Source of the DNA: Bacteroidales bacterium
Lineage (GTDB): Bacteria > Bacteroidota > Bacteroidia > Bacteroidales > JAAUTT01
Reading direction: 5' to 3'
NCBI GenBank assembly: GCA_012031335.1
Contig: JAAUTT010000286.1
Span: 1 to 6,248, forward strand
DNA length: 6,248 nucleotides
The position numbers and the translations under genes were made by a program. The stretch's first letter is position 1, and every line of letters starts with the position of its first letter. The notes under the pieces were generated by a model that had not been told where the DNA came from, ran no database searches, and was given only the letters and a program-made list of their open reading frames with translations. Shown here piece after piece: positions 1-5,673 of this stretch.

Positions 1-146
1 CTAAAACGGTGCACATATAAATTTTGTTTTTGCATTTAATTCAAAGTAAATATTTGAGGTATGAAAGACTGATTTCTGCCATTCAATTAATTCGTTTTTT
101 TTACATTATGAATTGCACTTAGGTTTACATAAGCTTTCGGCAGCAT
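1..146 (-). pseudogene. Possible small minus-strand coding remnant
   Basis: Reading the minus strand from the ATG at 146-144 gives MLPKAYVNLSAIHNVKK and then a stop shortly after a run of eight A (minus strand; T run at 95-102). If that run had nine A, the frame would continue as NELIEWQKSVFHTSN and on to a TAG at positions 3-1, for about 48 residues. The restored peptide has a protein-like composition, and one missing A in a homopolymer matches the kind of break seen in other genes of this window. I do not recognise the family, and an in-frame TGA lies a few codons upstream of the ATG. It could be a small protein, the tail of a decayed gene, or chance in AT-rich DNA. Confidence 0.2.
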
Positions 147-218
147 GTTGAATGAAGCTATGGCTCAGTTAAAATTTTAATCAAATTGTGAAACAGTATT
201 AAATTAATAAATAGAATT

Positions 219-608
219 ATGACCAGTTGCAAAAAACTTAGTGATTATGGAGGTATCCTCTATCTTATATTTGGGGTTTTTCACCTGACATTCTTCAGGG
301 TTTTTAATCATAACAATCCTGATTTCAGTCAAATTGTACCATTTTTAAGTAAAATAATGATAATGCTCAACCTGGGTGTCGTGGTATTCTTCATAGCGAT
401 GGGTACAATTATACTTTGGTTTAGAAACGATATAGTTGGCTCAAAATTAGGTAAAGGCATTCTATTGATGTCCGCTCTCTTTTTTATAATCAGGGGTACA
501 GCCGAGTTTGCTTTTCCAACCTATAAAATAGCATTTATACTCACCATGTATTTAGTATCAATTGTTTATCTGATTCCAATTTTATCTGATAGATATAACA
601 TAAAATAA
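219..608 (+). CDS. Small four-helix integral membrane protein, function unknown
   Basis: This 129-residue protein has four predicted membrane helices at about residues 11-29, 46-68, 79-98 and 104-122, joined by short loops. There is no cleavable signal peptide. The short N-terminal tail (MTSCKKLSDYGG) carries lysines, and polar or charged residues are confined to the loops (around 30-45, 69-78 and 124-129). No catalytic motif or metal-binding pattern is visible and I do not recognise a named family. The ATG at 219 follows an AT-rich leader without a Shine-Dalgarno sequence, which is normal in Bacteroidota. The frame appears intact, unlike most neighbours. The next gene on the same strand begins about 220 bases downstream, so co-transcription is possible but not shown. 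Being a real gene is likely; any function would be a guess. Confidence 0.75.
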   Translation: MTSCKKLSDYGGILYLIFGVFHLTFFRVFNHNNPDFSQIVPFLSKIMIMLNLGVVVFFIAMGTIILWFRNDIVGSKLGKGILLMSALFFIIRGTAEFAFPTYKIAFILTMYLVSIVYLIPILSDRYNIK

Positions 609-718
609 ATCCTGAAAACAAAAGCAGATACCAAGACACACAAAAAGCCAATAAATGGAGACCAAAAAATTTATAAACAAGATCTTCCCATAAAATCATC
701 TGTGTTCCCGTTATGGGT

Positions 719-726
719 TATTTTTG
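719..726 (+). promoter_or_regulatory. Candidate Bacteroidota -7 promoter element
   Basis: TATTTTTG matches the TAnnTTTG -7 consensus of the Bacteroidota primary sigma factor. It would start a transcript near 732, about 100 bases before the signal-peptide ATG at 831. No clear TTTG -33 element is present at the expected distance, so the call rests on one half-site in AT-rich DNA. If it is the promoter, the ATG at 702 cannot be the start of the redoxin gene. Confidence 0.25.
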
Positions 727-830
727 TATTTTGCTTTATGGTTTCCATGCAACAAAACAAAACAAATTGGAAGGACCCTACCTGCCTGGAAAACATGGAT
801 AACAGCAATTATAAAAACATCACGACAATG

Positions 831-1166
831 AAATGTATTCCGGTTATAACCATTATTATTGGCTTCTTTTTTTGGAAAACTAACCTAAATGCGCAGCATA
901 CCAATGTGTTTTCTTCAAAGGAAGATACGCTGGCTTTAATAACAGTAAAAGAAAAGGGGTATAGTATATTTCGGGCAGGGGCCGGTCAGATTTATTTTGA
1001 AGACACTGCAGAACGGTATGATTATCCGGTGGTATTTCCAAAGAATGTTACCGATATAAAGCTTGGCTGGCACCATATTGATATAAAACCTTTCCAATTT
1101 GAAAACCTAAAACGGGAAAAATCCGATTTACATGACAACTTTCCTGAAAGAGAATTTCCCGTGTAA
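831..1166 (+). CDS. Secreted redoxin-fold protein, fragment 1 of 3 (signal peptide and N-terminal region)
   Basis: This is the N-terminal third of a protein split over three frames. I prefer the ATG at 831 to the in-frame ATG at 702 because MKCIPVITIIIGFFFWKTNL followed by NAQ is a clear signal peptide: one lysine, a hydrophobic core, and cleavage near A22-Q23. Export to the periplasm or cell surface is expected. The rest (FRAGAGQIYFEDT, YPVVFPKNVTD, then a Trp-His-His stretch) is a soluble N-terminal region without a motif I can name. Translation ends at a TAA (1164-1166) just after the frame breaks. At 1140-1145, after HDNF, dropping one base (ACTTTCCTG to ACTTTCTG) continues directly into LKENFPCKID of the next frame. 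The fragment alone is unlikely to be the true product; the joined gene would run 831-2123 and encode about 430 residues. Confidence 0.7.
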   Translation, partial: KCIPVITIIIGFFFWKTNLNAQHTNVFSSKEDTLALITVKEKGYSIFRAGAGQIYFEDTAERYDYPVVFPKNVTDIKLGWHHIDIKPFQFENLKREKSDLHDNFPEREFPV

Positions 1167-1677
1167 GATAGATACCGGCAGGATTCCGTCCATAAAGGAT
1201 AATTCAGTTTGTATCATGTCCGGGCGACAAGGGAAGGATACGATTTTCATAGTTGACGAAAACAACAATAAGGACTTTAGAGATGATCCTGTAAGATTAT
1301 ATAAGGAAATGGATTGGAAAACGACTTCCGGACTCATAAAATGCCAATACAATGTATATAATGGCCATGAAATGGTTAAAGATTCGAGTTGGGTGAATCT
1401 TGGAACTTTAGGCGATAGCGAATTGTGGTTTTTTGTGTCCCACCATTTAGAGTCAACTTTTTCAGTAGATAACCAAATTTACACGATAGGAGTTGTTGAT
1501 GAACAATCAAAATTTTGCTTTGATGATCCGGTTATAGCTTTAATATCGCAAAACGGAATAAAAAAGGACACCTTACTGGAAACGGAGATATTGAAAAAGG
1601 AGAGTATCTTAAACTTAAAGACACTTATTATCGCTTTGATTATATTTCTAATAACGGAAAATATATTTCCTTGGTAA
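1132..1677 (+). CDS. Secreted redoxin-fold protein, fragment 2 of 3 (middle region)
   Basis: This is the central part of the same split gene, now in the next frame. The ATG at 1132 lies inside the end of fragment 1 and is probably not a real start; the meaningful reading begins at LKENFPCKID (about 1144). It remains open for about 530 bases and is rich in Asp, Asn and Lys, with elements such as FIVDENNNKDFRDDP and WKTTSGLIKCQYNVYNG, typical of an extracytoplasmic beta-rich region. No catalytic motif is recognised. The last 25 or so residues after LETEILKK (from about 1600) are hydrophobic and unlike the rest; they are out-of-frame sequence. Adding one A to the five-A run at 1594-1598 gives ILKKGEYLKLKDTYYRFDY and runs into fragment 3. 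The +1 and -1 breaks cancel, which argues for one gene rather than three. Confidence 0.65.
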   Translation: MTTFLKENFPCKIDTGRIPSIKDNSVCIMSGRQGKDTIFIVDENNNKDFRDDPVRLYKEMDWKTTSGLIKCQYNVYNGHEMVKDSSWVNLGTLGDSELWFFVSHHLESTFSVDNQIYTIGVVDEQSKFCFDDPVIALISQNGIKKDTLLETEILKKESILNLKTLIIALIIFLITENIFPW

Positions 1678-2123
1678 AGGAAAATGACTTTAAAAGCAAA
1701 ATCGGAACTCAAGTTGGCATGATAGCCCCGGACTTCAACTGTAAAACCATTGATGGAGATTCACTTACGTTAAATCAGTATACCGGGAAATATGTATTGC
1801 TTATAAACGTTACGGCATGCTGGTCTAAAGTGAGCAGTTATGAATGCTTTAGGGATTTGACAGCGTCTTATAAAGGAAAGTTTGATATCATAGGATTGGA
1901 TAATTCACCGGTAACACTTAAAAATAACATCAAATCCTTAAACCTGCAGGGTAAATTTATCATTGTAGACGAAAATAAAATGCTGAAAAAATACAGGCCT
2001 ATGTATTGTTCAAGAACCTGTTTTTTGATAAATCCGGAAGGCAGGATCGTTGATAAATTCGAGATTTTTGATTGGAAATCGAATTTGGGAAACATATTTG
2101 GAGATATTAATAACCGGAATTAA
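1671..2123 (+). CDS. Secreted redoxin-fold protein, fragment 3 of 3 (thioredoxin-like domain, atypical active site)
   Basis: This fragment carries a thioredoxin-like fold of the AhpC/TSA-TlpA type: VGMIAPDFNCKTIDGDSLTL, YVLLINVTACWS, FDIIGLDNS, then TCFLINPEGRIVDKF. The order of strands and the NPEG turn match TlpA/ResA-type domains of Bacteroidota. The active site is unusual. Where family members have WCxxC, this has W-S-K-V-S (codons about 1821-1835), with cysteines displaced to just before the Trp and at YEC. The usual cis-proline before TFLI is replaced in a CSRTCF stretch. Classical dithiol chemistry therefore seems unlikely, and a structural role or different thiol use is possible. The reported start is a TTG at 1671 and is artificial: the frame is open from about 1599, and the real start is the signal peptide at 831. 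The gene ends 36 bases before the convergent epoxide hydrolase. Confidence 0.75.
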   Translation: MVKENDFKSKIGTQVGMIAPDFNCKTIDGDSLTLNQYTGKYVLLINVTACWSKVSSYECFRDLTASYKGKFDIIGLDNSPVTLKNNIKSLNLQGKFIIVDENKMLKKYRPMYCSRTCFLINPEGRIVDKFEIFDWKSNLGNIFGDINNRN

Positions 2124-2143
2124 TGATTCAGAAACATGAAAAG

Positions 2144-2160
2144 ATTCGATAATCTCGAAT
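2144..2160. terminator. Weak hairpin between convergent genes
   Basis: ATTCGA (2144-2149) and TCGAAT (2155-2160) form a 6-bp stem with a 5-base loop. It sits in the 36-base gap between the convergent redoxin and epoxide hydrolase genes and touches the stop codon of the latter. There is no T-run on either side, so it may be a weak bidirectional stop signal or chance. Confidence 0.25.
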
Positions 2161-3293
2161 TAAATCCTTTCAGGGCTCTGAGCTATTTTTTCCGAAAAGG
2201 AGTGGATGTCGGCAGCCAGTAATTCGGGAAACTCCATAGCAACAAAGTGTCCGCCTTTTTCCAGTACATTCCATTGCCGGATATCTTTCAGGTTTCTTTC
2301 AGCAAATTCGCGCGGGGTAATTTCTTTCCCCAGGTCGTTGGGAGGAAAAGCCAGCGCAACAGGAACGTTCACCTCCTGATCGGGTTTTAACGACATATTT
2401 ACAAATTCCTCCTTATAACTGAATGATTTAATCGAGTTCTTCAGCCAGTAAAGCATAATATTGGTAATGAGTTCGTCTTTGGTATAAATGCTTTCGATAT
2501 CGCCGTTACAATCGCTCCAGCTCCTGAATTTTTCAAGTATCCATGCTGCCATTCCAACCGGCGAATCGTTAAGTCCCAGGCCGAGGGTTTGTGGTATAGT
2601 TCCCTGCACCATTGCATAAGCCCTTCGCATAACCCATGTATTCAAGACTTTGTAAATATTGAATCTCATTTCACTAAGATCCGATTTATCGCGCATACTC
2701 GTATGCCAGCCAATATCCGTAAGGTGCAATCCTAAGATTGATTCGGAATGATTAACACCGATAATCTGTGCAATAGGACTTCCTCCATCGCCTCCTCCGG
2801 CTATAAACTTATCGTAGCCAAGTACCTGAACCATTAACTGCCAGCAGGTTTCGGCCATATCTCCAATTTCATGTTCACTGGGTGGTTGGGGTGTTTCCGA
2901 AAACCCATTAATTAAAGAGGGTACAATAACATCGAAAGACTGATCGGAACTGAACCCGTATTTCTCAGGATCGGTAAGCATGGGGATAAGTTTCAGGTAA
3001 CGTACTACGGAGTCGGGCCAGCCGTGTAACAGCAATATGGGAACAGGATTTGGTCCTTTACCTTTTTCGTAAATAAAGTTTACCTTTTTCCCGTTTATAT
3101 TGGCCAAATACCACGAAAAGCTGTTTAGCTTTTTTTCTTCAGCACGCCAGTTATAAGTGTAAATCCAATGGCTGGTAAATACTTTCAGATAATCCAGATT
3201 TGTTCCCTGATCCCAGCCAATGTCAGGTTCCTGTTCAGTCCAACGGGTTCTTTTAAGTCGTTTATAGAGATCGTCCACCACAAATGGCTCCAC
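2160..3293 (-). CDS. Epoxide hydrolase family protein (EHN plus alpha/beta-hydrolase), downstream paralog
   Basis: The fold and residues are those of microsomal-type epoxide hydrolases, which open an epoxide via an Asp ester and add water to give a diol. The EHN N-terminal domain covers about residues 1-75 (LYKRLKRTRW, WRAEEKKLN). Then come the oxyanion-hole motif HGWP (90-93), nucleophile Asp169 in GGGDGG, cap tyrosines Tyr226 (RAYAMVQ) and Tyr293 (FSYKEE), a likely charge-relay acid at Asp320 and His349 in GGHF. The catalytic set therefore looks complete. One oddity is that the PG(F/Y)GFS loop is replaced by the shorter INGFS (128-132). The frame opens at a GTG (3293), but upstream codons read KPYKIRV, matching PYKIHV in the neighbour, then hit a stop. 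Removing one A from the AAA at 3311-3309 would give an ATG start at 3321 and a 386-residue product. It is probably co-transcribed with the paralog upstream. Substrate unknown. Confidence 0.88.
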   Translation of the reverse strand: MEPFVVDDLYKRLKRTRWTEQEPDIGWDQGTNLDYLKVFTSHWIYTYNWRAEEKKLNSFSWYLANINGKKVNFIYEKGKGPNPVPILLLHGWPDSVVRYLKLIPMLTDPEKYGFSSDQSFDVIVPSLINGFSETPQPPSEHEIGDMAETCWQLMVQVLGYDKFIAGGGDGGSPIAQIIGVNHSESILGLHLTDIGWHTSMRDKSDLSEMRFNIYKVLNTWVMRRAYAMVQGTIPQTLGLGLNDSPVGMAAWILEKFRSWSDCNGDIESIYTKDELITNIMLYWLKNSIKSFSYKEEFVNMSLKPDQEVNVPVALAFPPNDLGKEITPREFAERNLKDIRQWNVLEKGGHFVAMEFPELLAADIHSFSEKIAQSPERI

Positions 3294-3415
3294 GCGGATT
3301 TTATAGGGTTTCTATCTTCATCATTCAATATTTTTTGAGAATTATTTATTGATTAAAAGCATTTTCCAACACGCTCTGACTTTTGGTTCTGAGCAAGTTT
3401 TCGGAAGAAAATTTC

Positions 3416-4507
3416 TTACATCTTCCGCATAGCTTCGGGGTTTTCCCAGGCGGCAAAATGACCTGCCTTCATCTCGTTATACTGGATCATATTTACATTG
3501 CGCTTTGCCCAATCTAAAGGCAGAGGAGCGTCTTCAGTGCAATGCAGTACAGCGGTTGGAGTTTCTATACGTTGTCCTGGTTCAACGGGCGATTTGGCCT
3601 GTGCCTCTGTTAAATAATACCGAAGGGTTGAATTGATGGTACCGGTTATCCAGTAAATCATGATATTGGTAATTTGCTCATCAGGTTTGAACCGCGACCC
3701 AAAAGGCTCTTTACCTCCAAGCAGGATGGTGGTCCATGCAGCCAGGCCCAATGGAGAATCGTTAAGCATATAACCCAATGTCTGTGGTTTGGTGGATTGG
3801 ATCATATTGAAAGCGCCCTCTGTTTGCCACCAGTTTCCCAAAAAATCAACAAACTTTTGTTCTTCTTCCGAGAGGTCTGTGGGTAAATTCATAAAGTTGG
3901 GGTACCCCACATCGGTAAGATGAATACCCGTAACTGATTCGGGATATTTATAAGCAAGATATCTGGTAATGGTACTTCCGGCATCACCACCTGCGGCAGC
4001 AAATTTTTCGTATCCCAAACCATGCATTAAATTGTACCATAAGTCGGCAATACCTTCCGATTTCATGGCCTTATGGTCCGAAAAACCAAAACCGGGTAAA
4101 GATGGAATAATAACATCAAAGGAATCTTCGGGTTTGCCTCCATATTTTTCTGGGTCGGTAAGCATCGGTATTACCTTAAGATACCGGTAAAAGCTGTCGG
4201 GCCAGCCATGTGTCAGAATAATGGGCGTTGGGTTGGGGCCTTTTCCTTTCTCATGAATTAAATGGATATTGACACCGTCCACGTCTGCTTTAAAATGGCT
4301 ATACCTGTTGAGTTCTGCCTCGTTTTTACGCCAGTCGTACTGATAGAGCCAATGATTTACCAGTTCTTTCATGTAATCCATATCGGCGCCGTAGGTCCAG
4401 CCAACATCCGTATAGCCTGTTGGCCAGCGTATTTCCTGCAAACGGTCCCGAAGATCAACCAAAATATCCTGAGAAACATGTATTTTATATGGTGTTTTCT
4501 TTAACAT
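3416..4507 (-). CDS. Epoxide hydrolase family protein (EHN plus alpha/beta-hydrolase), upstream paralog
   Basis: This is a second cytosolic microsomal-type epoxide hydrolase homolog. The EHN domain covers about residues 5-85 (PYKIHVSQ, RLQEIRW, YDWRKNEAELN). It is followed by HGWP (100-103), an intact PGFGFS loop (138-143), nucleophile Asp175 in GGDAGS, LNDSP in the cap, Tyr298 (LRYY), a likely acid at Asp326 and His350 in GHF. The first catalytic cap tyrosine of the family (Tyr299 of human mEH, GYMHIQ) is Phe233 here (AFNMIQ), so activity may be altered. The ATG at 4507 gives the expected N-terminus. The C-terminus ends early (ENPEAM then RKM); other minus-strand frames continue with AEDVRN and FFRKLAQNQKS, suggesting two cancelling indels near 3426 and 3407 and a true end near 3353 (about 384 aa). 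It shares long blocks with the downstream copy (EKGKGPNP, IPMLTDPEKYG), pointing to tandem duplication. Confidence 0.9.
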   Translation of the reverse strand: MLKKTPYKIHVSQDILVDLRDRLQEIRWPTGYTDVGWTYGADMDYMKELVNHWLYQYDWRKNEAELNRYSHFKADVDGVNIHLIHEKGKGPNPTPIILTHGWPDSFYRYLKVIPMLTDPEKYGGKPEDSFDVIIPSLPGFGFSDHKAMKSEGIADLWYNLMHGLGYEKFAAAGGDAGSTITRYLAYKYPESVTGIHLTDVGYPNFMNLPTDLSEEEQKFVDFLGNWWQTEGAFNMIQSTKPQTLGYMLNDSPLGLAAWTTILLGGKEPFGSRFKPDEQITNIMIYWITGTINSTLRYYLTEAQAKSPVEPGQRIETPTAVLHCTEDAPLPLDWAKRNVNMIQYNEMKAGHFAAWENPEAMRKM

Positions 4508-4528
4508 AGTTGTGGATAATTAAGGATT

Positions 4529-4561
4529 CAATAATATTATCACTATGTGTTAATTGAACAA
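4529..4561 (-). promoter_or_regulatory. Possible promoter of the epoxide hydrolase pair
   Basis: On the minus strand, TATTATTG (4536-4529) differs from the TAnnTTTG -7 consensus at one base, and TTG (4561-4559) lies 22 bases upstream as a possible -33 element. The implied start, near 4523, would leave a very short leader before the ATG at 4507. The match is imperfect and AT-rich sequence gives such matches easily. Confidence 0.22.
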
Positions 4562-4719
4562 GTAATCCTTACCAATGTTGGTTTGTAGATCTTTAAATAA
4601 GCATAAAATTATTTCCCGGCATTCTTCCGGTTTTTGGATACCAATAAAGTAAGGTATTGTAATTATGTTAGCGAAATAAATAATGAATGGTTTCTATGAT
4701 ATTTATTTTTAATATTCCG

Positions 4720-4753
4720 AAAAAAAAGAGTTTATCTCACGATGAACTCTTTT
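4720..4753 (-). terminator. Intrinsic terminator on the minus strand
   Basis: Bases 4724-4736 and 4741-4753 pair over 13 positions (12 Watson-Crick pairs and one T-G wobble) around a TCAC/GTGA four-base loop. Read on the minus strand, the 3' arm ends CTCTTTT and runs on to eight T in total, the classical form of a rho-independent terminator. On the + strand only four T follow, all inside the stem, so the main direction is leftward. No annotated minus-strand gene lies upstream of it, so it must end a short non-coding transcript or act as an attenuator about 210 bases before the epoxide hydrolase operon. Confidence 0.7.
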
Positions 4754-4796
4754 AGCCTGTTCTACGGTACCTGATAACTATAAATATTTCTATAAA
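4720..4796 (-). ncRNA. Candidate small RNA or attenuated leader
   Basis: The minus-strand promoter at 4802-4834 predicts a start near 4796, and the terminator hairpin ends the T-run at 4720, giving an RNA of about 77 nucleotides. Its 5' part could form a weak 6-bp hairpin (TATAGAA with TATTTATA), followed by a linker with GGTACC and then the terminator stem. No Rfam family is recognised. It may be an independent small RNA, or the start of a leader of about 290 bases for the epoxide hydrolase operon in which the terminator must be read through. There is no open frame of note inside. The call rests only on signal positions. Confidence 0.35.
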
Positions 4797-4801
4797 CCTA
4801 A

Positions 4802-4834
4802 CAAATGTACCCTTAACAAACTTAAGGAAACAAA
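4802..4834 (-). promoter_or_regulatory. Bacteroidota-type promoter, minus strand
   Basis: On the minus strand a TTTG -33 box (4834-4831) is followed after 21 bases by TACATTTG (4809-4802), an exact TAnnTTTG -7 box. Both boxes and the spacing fit the Bacteroidota primary sigma consensus. Transcription would begin near 4796 and run towards the terminator at 4720-4753. This is the best promoter match in the window. Confidence 0.45.
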
Positions 4835-5107
4835 TACCCTTGGATGGTTAATATCACCTTAATTTTCTGTGAATTTCACTTCCTTTTGATAAATATCTTG
4901 CGACTAGCTTATACATTCGGTTTAGATAAACAAATCGGTTTGACTCAACTTCCAAAATAAAATTTGGAGTGCGATAAGTTGTAATTAAACTGCTAAAAAT
5001 CAAATAGCTTGCTTTCAAGGAAATAATTAAGATAAACTTAATGCTATCTAACAAACCTATAAAATGCCTAGCCGTAGACTTGCCCGTAAATTAAAAATTA
5101 TAATGTT

Positions 5108-5320
5108 ATGTTTTGTGCAATAAAAAGAGTTATTGGAATGGTGGTGTTTGTCTTTTTAGTTATTGTTTTAAAAGGACAGGAATTCAAAAGTGTTAAAATT
5201 GGCAATCAGGTATGGATGGCCTCCAACTATAGAGCTATAGTTCCCGGAAGCTGGGCATACAATGAAGATCCTGCCTGGAAGCCAAATTTGGAAGATTGTA
5301 CACATGGGAGGCGGCAATGA
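5108..5320 (+). CDS. FISUMP-domain secreted protein, fragment 1 of 2
   Basis: This is the N-terminal part of a Fibrobacter succinogenes major paralogous domain protein, a family common on the surface of Bacteroidota and Fibrobacteres whose exact role is not established. Residues 1-24 (MFCAIKRVIG, a hydrophobic core, then LKGQ) form a signal peptide, so export is expected. VKIGNQVWMASNYR (29-42) is the family's opening motif, and WAYNEDPAWKP leads into the break. After AWKP the frame gives NLEDCTHGRRQ and stops. Adding one A to the AAA run at 5284-5286 gives KFGRLYTWEAA, the expected family sequence, and continues into fragment 2. The ATG at 5108 is chosen for the signal peptide; no ribosome binding site is obvious. 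Joined, the gene covers 5108-5637 and encodes about 176 residues. Confidence 0.75.
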   Translation: MFCAIKRVIGMVVFVFLVIVLKGQEFKSVKIGNQVWMASNYRAIVPGSWAYNEDPAWKPNLEDCTHGRRQ

Positions 5321-5637
5321 AAGCTTGTCCAAAAGGCTGGCGATTGCCTAATCAGCAGGACTGGGATGAACTTATTACATTTCTTGGTGGAGAAGAAAAA
5401 GCAGGCAGGCTATTAAAACTGAATACAACCACCGGTTTTAATGCAAAGCTTGCAGGTATGGCAGGGGTGGGGAATTTCCGATTATTAAACAGCTACGGAG
5501 CTTTTTGGACATCTACTGCATTAGACAAGGAAAATGCCTGGTTCATTTATTTATCATCCGATACGGAATCGGCAACTTCAACATATTCAGTAAAAACCCA
5601 TGGATTATCAGTTCGATATATTAAAATTAAACAATAA
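5296..5637 (+). CDS. FISUMP-domain secreted protein, fragment 2 of 2
   Basis: This is the C-terminal two thirds of the same FISUMP domain, one frame over. It shows the family's core in order: YTWEAAMKACPKGWRLP (residues 2-18 of this frame), W-D-E-L (23-26), GFNAKLAG (47-54), FWTST (70-74) and a closing GLSVRYIK (103-110). The domain therefore runs to its natural end, and nothing follows it. The first codon of the frame is a TTG inside the motif at 5296 and the first in-frame ATG (5317) is also inside it, so neither is a plausible start. This supports one gene with a one-base deletion at 5284-5286 rather than a separate protein. A 27- to 36-base gap leads to the PAS gene on the same strand, so the two may share a transcript. 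Confidence 0.78.
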   Translation: MYTWEAAMKACPKGWRLPNQQDWDELITFLGGEEKAGRLLKLNTTTGFNAKLAGMAGVGNFRLLNSYGAFWTSTALDKENAWFIYLSSDTESATSTYSVKTHGLSVRYIKIKQ

Positions 5638-5673
5638 CTAAGATAAAATCTGTCATTTGTTTATTTGGTATAT

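Larger units (their letters stand above)
4508..5107. other. 600-base gap between divergent genes, no convincing coding sequence
   Basis: This AT-rich region separates the leftward epoxide hydrolase pair from the rightward FISUMP gene. It contains a possible promoter for the hydrolase pair (4529-4561), a strong minus-strand terminator hairpin (4720-4753) and a good minus-strand promoter just before it (4802-4834). The longest frame is on the minus strand (4854-5054, TTG start, 66 codons). It has no recognisable motif and lies upstream of that promoter, so I do not annotate it. A second exact -7 element on the minus strand, TAGGTTTG (5059-5052), lacks a -33 partner. I found no clear + strand promoter for the FISUMP gene. 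Confidence 0.6.

Noticed and set aside
80..154. Inverted repeat CATTCAA / TTGAATG with a 61-base spacer.
   Set aside because: Seven bases with a long spacer are expected by chance in AT-rich sequence.
702..830. N-terminal extension of the redoxin gene from the ATG at 702.
   Set aside because: The ATG at 831 begins a clean signal peptide; the extension would bury it and overlaps a candidate promoter.
3674..4504. Plus-strand open frames of 70-80 codons opposite the upstream epoxide hydrolase.
   Set aside because: They are antisense shadows of a well-supported gene.
4616..4635. CCGG, seven bases, CCGG followed by five T, a possible + strand terminator.
   Set aside because: A 4-bp stem is too weak, and no + strand gene lies upstream of it.
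4854..5054. Minus-strand open frame of 66 codons.
   Set aside because: It starts with TTG, has no recognisable motif, and its length is unremarkable for AT-rich non-coding DNA; the only good nearby promoter lies downstream of it.
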